From Chitinophagaceae bacterium (lineage in GTDB: Bacteria; Bacteroidota; Bacteroidia; Chitinophagales; Chitinophagaceae): a DNA stretch of 7,597 nucleotides. The notes below the pieces were generated by a model that was not told the origin of the DNA, made no database searches, and saw only the letters and a list, made by a program, of their open reading frames with translations. How positions within the stretch are numbered: the stretch's first letter is position 1; every line of letters begins with the position of its first letter. Where the stretch lies: the NCBI GenBank assembly GCA_026785745.1, contig JAJAZO010000376.1:1-7597 (forward strand), written 5' to 3'. Position numbers and translations under genes: made by a program. Below are positions 5,485 through 7,597 of the stretch, in pieces.

Positions 5485-5506
5485 TTAATATGTAAGCGAA
5501 GACTCA

Positions 5507-6004
5507 ATGAAATTTTCTGACGAAAAAATAAAAGAAGTAAAAAGGATAATGGATTTTTATCCTGAAGGGAAACAGAAGAGTGCTGTGATTCCTGTGCTGC
5601 ATTTGGCACAACAGGAATTTGGCGGTTGGCTAAGTGCAGATACAATGGATTATGTGGCTTCTTTGTTGCAATTGGAACCGATTGAAGTGTATGAAGTGGC
5701 AACATTCTACAGCATGTACAATTTGAAGCCTGTTGGCAAATATATGTTTGAAGTGTGCCATACAGGGCCTTGCATGTTGAACGGTAGTGATGATATTACA
5801 AAATACATCTACGATAAATTGGGAATAAAACCGGGTGAAACTTCTGCTGATGGATTATTTACATTGAAAACAGTAGAATGTCTCGGTGCCTGTGGCTATG
5901 CCCCGATGATGCAGCTGGGAAAAAACTATAGAGAGCATCTGACAAAAGAAAAAGTGGATACGATAATAAATGAATGCAGGAATACTGCAGCGGCTAAAAA
6001 TTAA
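5507..6004 (+). CDS. nuoE: NADH-quinone oxidoreductase subunit E (NuoE, 24 kDa)
   Basis: NuoE binds the off-path [2Fe-2S] cluster N1a in the NADH-oxidising module and pairs with NuoF. The four ligand cysteines are C84 and C89 (VCHTGPCMLNG) and C125 and C129 (ECLGACGYAPMM), the usual C-x4-C and C-x3-C spacing of the thioredoxin-like ferredoxin fold. The N-terminal helical part has the family string VIPVLHLAQQEFGGWLS (28-44), then VATFYSMYNLKPVGKY (64-79). At 165 residues it is normal length. It follows nuoD after 22 bases. In the usual order nuoF comes next, but here three unrelated genes and a repeat intervene. The DUF2442 gene starts one base after the nuoE stop, so it is probably translated from the same message. 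Confidence 0.97.
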   Translation: MKFSDEKIKEVKRIMDFYPEGKQKSAVIPVLHLAQQEFGGWLSADTMDYVASLLQLEPIEVYEVATFYSMYNLKPVGKYMFEVCHTGPCMLNGSDDITKYIYDKLGIKPGETSADGLFTLKTVECLGACGYAPMMQLGKNYREHLTKEKVDTIINECRNTAAAKN

Positions 6005-6005
6005 A

Positions 6006-6287
6006 ATGATGAGTTTCAATAATGACATACCGAGAGTTTTAGCAGTTAACCCTTTGGAGGGATTTAAACTCTTTCTTTCATATAATGATGGGGTGGAGGG
6101 AATGGTTGACTTATCTCATTTAAAAGGGAAAGGTGTTTTTTTATGGTGGGAAAAGGAGGATAATTTTTCAAAAGTGTTTATTGATAAATGGGGGGCTATA
6201 GTTTGGAATGATGAGTTGGATATTGATTCTTTGAGTTGTTATTTAAAATTAACTAATCAAACCTTTGAACAATATGCCAGTCGTTAG
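6006..6287 (+). CDS. DUF2442 family protein
   Basis: This 93-residue protein fits the DUF2442 pattern: PRVLAVNPLEGFKLFLSYNDGVEGMVDLS (9-37), then GVFLWW, a FSKVFIDKWGAIVWNDELDID block (54-74) and a final SLSCYLKL. The family is small, soluble and of no settled function; in some bacteria the domain is joined to a helix-turn-helix. It is often annotated beside DUF4160 genes, as here, where the DUF4160 start overlaps its end by 14 bases. The ATG at 6006 lies one base after the nuoE stop and was preferred to an in-frame ATG at 5970 inside nuoE; the next codon (6009) is also ATG. A toxin-antitoxin-like role for the pair is possible but unproven. The A/T-rich codon use looks lower in G+C than in the flanking nuo genes. 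Confidence 0.8.
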   Translation: MMSFNNDIPRVLAVNPLEGFKLFLSYNDGVEGMVDLSHLKGKGVFLWWEKEDNFSKVFIDKWGAIVWNDELDIDSLSCYLKLTNQTFEQYASR

Positions 6288-6534
6288 TTCATTTTATGGG
6301 ATAGTTATTTTTTTCTTTTTTGATCACCACAATCCGCCTCATTTTCATGCAAAGTATGGTGAGTTTGAGGCGCTGATTGATATTCAGACTTTCGGAATTA
6401 TTCGGGGTTACTTGCCTTCAAAGGCGCATAGTTTGGTGGTGGAGTGGGCCGCACTGCATAAGGAGGAATTGGTGAAAGACTGGGAACTGGCAAAAGCTAA
6501 TAAGCAGCCCGAAAAAATAGAACCTTTAAAATAA
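6274..6534 (+). CDS. DUF4160 family protein
   Basis: The 86-residue product has the DUF4160 signature: an N-terminal MPVVSSFYGIVIFFFF (1-16), the histidine-rich DHHNPPHFHAKYGEFEA (17-33), and a C-terminal LPSKAHSLVVEWAALHKEEL (47-66) with a tryptophan and charged helix (DWELAKAN). Family function is unknown. The D17/H18/H19 and H23/H25 cluster looks like a possible metal or catalytic site, but that is inference. The ATG at 6274 gives the usual Met-Pro start; an in-frame TTG nine bases upstream is less likely. It overlaps the DUF2442 gene by 14 bases, which implies translational coupling and a functional pair. Together they sit as cargo between nuoE and nuoF. Confidence 0.82.
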   Translation: MPVVSSFYGIVIFFFFDHHNPPHFHAKYGEFEALIDIQTFGIIRGYLPSKAHSLVVEWAALHKEELVKDWELAKANKQPEKIEPLK

Positions 6535-6538
6535 TAAT

Positions 6539-6976
6539 TTGAAGAAGTTATTATTCATAGCTCTTTTATTAAATGTTGTTTTTGCAAATGCACAACCTGC
6601 CCCGCCGTTGCGGGAAACTGATGAAGAGAAACTTACAGCTACGCTGAAAGAATTTCATCAGGCGTTGGTAAATAAAAATACTATTTCAATTAATCAGCAA
6701 ACAGATAAGGCGCTGAGTTACGGACATAGCAACGGCTGGGTAGAAACAAAAGCTGATATGATAAAGAACCTGGAAACAGGTTATATGAATTATCATAGTT
6801 ACAAAGAAGATAGCCTGCAGTTAAGGATAAATGGAAATATGGCGAATGCAAGATTTGTGGCAGATATAAATGTAACGATGAATGGAAAAGAAGGCACCTA
6901 CCATTTGAAAGTATTGGAAGTATGGATAAGGAAAGGAAAGAGGTGGCTGTTGTTTGCGAGACAGGCGTTGAGATGA
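6539..6976 (+). CDS. Exported DUF4440 / NTF2-like protein
   Basis: The 145-residue product begins with a signal peptide (KKLLFIALLLNVVFANA, likely cut after residue 18), so it should be periplasmic. There is no lipobox cysteine. The mature part fits the DUF4440 NTF2-like fold: a helical KLTATLKEFHQALVNKN (31-47), the hallmark YGHSNGWVETKADMIKNL (61-78), a strand region (93-113) and a terminal LEVWIRKGKRWLLFARQA (126-143). NTF2-like cones bind or modify small ligands; no catalytic residue can be assigned. The start is TTG, since no ATG or GTG in frame precedes the signal peptide and this codon lies four bases after the DUF4160 stop. It is probably co-transcribed with the DUF pair. No known link to complex I is apparent. 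Confidence 0.8.
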   Translation: MKKLLFIALLLNVVFANAQPAPPLRETDEEKLTATLKEFHQALVNKNTISINQQTDKALSYGHSNGWVETKADMIKNLETGYMNYHSYKEDSLQLRINGNMANARFVADINVTMNGKEGTYHLKVLEVWIRKGKRWLLFARQALR

Positions 6977-6980
6977 TGCT

Positions 6981-7223
6981 ACCAACCCCCTAAAAGGGAG
7001 AAAGAGATTGCTTTAGGAAATATCCCCGCCTGAGCGGGGCGAATTGAGGAAAATATATTGCTTTAGTGAATCGGGGTGGTTTGCTGAGTAGAATTGCAGA
7101 ACGATGAAGAGTGCGACGCAACGAAGTTGATAGTAGCACTGAAGCTGGTAACCATGCCTTCGCTTTGCTTCGGCAGGCAGGCATAAAAACATACGAGGAG
7201 ATTGCTTCGGCTTCGCCTCGCAA
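6981..7223 (+). repeat. Composite repeat copy 2, uninterrupted, ending at the nuoF start
   Basis: It begins four bases after the DUF4440 stop with ACCAACCCCCTAAAAGGGAG. A first ATTGCTTTAGGAAAT follows (7007-7021), then the hairpin CCCCGC (7024-7029)/GCGGGG (7034-7039). A second near-copy, ATTGCTTTAGTGAAT, lies at 7057-7071, 50 bases after the first with 13 of 15 matches. Blocks 7034-7055, 7059-7095, 7089-7148 and 7195-7223 match copy 1. Copy 2 lacks the 18-base palindrome and the ORF cassette, but has its own hairpin ATGCCT (7154-7159)/AGGCAT (7179-7184). It ends five bases before the nuoF ATG. Minus-strand ORFs across it look spurious. Confidence 0.8.
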
Positions 7224-7228
7224 GTAAT

Positions 7229-7597
7229 ATGGGAAGAAAATTATTATTAGACAAAGCTCACATTGAAAACATCAGGCTCTATGATGTGTACCGCCGTGAA
7301 GGGGGCTATCGTAGTGTGGAGAAGGCATTGAAAACAATGAGTCCTGATGCTGTAACGGAAGAAGTAAAGAAAAGCGGACTCCGTGGCCGTGGCGGTGCAG
7401 GTTTTCCTACGGGTATGAAATGGAGTTTCCTGGCTAAACCAGCTGGAGTTCCCCGTTACCTTGTAGTAAATGCAGATGAAAGTGAACCCGGAACATTTAA
7501 GGACAGGTATTTAATGGAGTTCATTCCGCATTTGCTGATTGAAGGAATGTTTACCTCTTCTTTTGCATTAGGTTCTAACCGGGCATACATTTATATC
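7229..7597 (+). CDS. nuoF: NADH-quinone oxidoreductase subunit F (NuoF, 51 kDa), 5' part
   Basis: NuoF oxidises NADH with FMN and passes electrons to cluster N3. Only the first 123 codons are in the window; the gene runs off the right end in frame, and full-length NuoF is usually over 400 residues. The FMN-binding glycine-rich motif [16 protein letters not shown] (50-65) and the conserved [13 protein letters not shown] (81-93) are intact, followed by the expected HLLIEGMF (101-108). The cluster-N3 cysteines lie beyond the window. The ATG at 7229 follows the composite repeat by five bases; the leader AAGTAAT is short with no Shine-Dalgarno sequence. Its position after nuoE, though separated by about 1.2 kb of cargo and repeat, fits the operon order. 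Confidence 0.97.
   Translation, partial: MGRKLLLDKAHIENIRLYDVYRREGGYRSVEKALKTMSPDAVTEEVKKSGLRGRGGAGFPTGMKWSFLAKPAGVPRYLVVNADESEPGTFKDRYLMEFIPHLLIEGMFTSSFALGSNRAYIYI

Noticed and set aside
4282..5705. Minus-strand ORFs opposite nuoD and nuoE
   Set aside because: They are antisense shadows of strongly conserved genes and have no protein-like pattern.
5970..6005. ATG at 5970 as the DUF2442 start
   Set aside because: It would lie inside nuoE and add 12 residues outside the family pattern; the ATG at 6006, just after the nuoE stop, gives the expected beginning.
6990..7254. Minus-strand ORFs across repeat copy 2
   Set aside because: They are confined to repeat sequence and the antisense of nuoF, show no family resemblance, and have a low-complexity composition.

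Overview
The window looks like Bacteroidota chromosome, most likely Chitinophagaceae or a close relative. The evidence is a Bacteroidota-type -7 box (TATTTTTG) before nuoA, start codons with A-rich leaders and no clear Shine-Dalgarno sequence, and Bacteroidota-like Nuo subunits. The family-level placement is inference from sequence style, not from a marker gene.

Layout, all genes on the + strand: an exported 579-residue TPR protein (61-1800) ends in a strong intrinsic terminator (1842-1880) followed by a perfect 16-bp-arm palindrome (1885-1917). A promoter (-7 box 1958-1965) then starts a complex I operon: nuoA (1984-2379), nuoB (2563-3147), nuoC (3243-3749), a possible 66-residue membrane protein (3947-4147), nuoD (4261-5484) and nuoE (5507-6004). 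Next come a DUF2442/DUF4160 pair (6006-6287, 6274-6534), an exported DUF4440/NTF2-like protein (6539-6976), and nuoF, cut off by the window end (7229-7597). NuoB, C, D and A belong to the quinone-reducing arm and its membrane junction. NuoE and NuoF belong to the NADH-oxidising module, so this is the NADH-dependent form of complex I.

The unusual part is between the genes. The order nuoA-B-C-D-E-F is interrupted twice by non-nuo cargo, between C and D and between E and F. In both places the next nuo gene is preceded, within 4-5 bases of its start codon, by a copy of the same composite repeat of roughly 250 bases. The repeat is built from shared blocks: a CCCCTAAAGGGG-like hairpin, a CCCGC/GCGGG hairpin, a TGCTTTAG...TAGAATT block, a 60-base core with 55 identities, and a TTGC...GCAA hairpin. 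The copy before nuoD is split by a 226-base segment carrying the small ORF and bounded by an exact 12-base direct repeat (TGAATAGAATTA). The copy before nuoF has the uninterrupted form. The window therefore holds a filled and an empty version of the same site.

I do not see a recognised defence system, CRISPR array, tRNA, rRNA or transposase gene. The candidates for undescribed biology are the composite repeat as a cargo-acceptance or leader element inside a housekeeping operon, and the unknown roles of the inserted genes.
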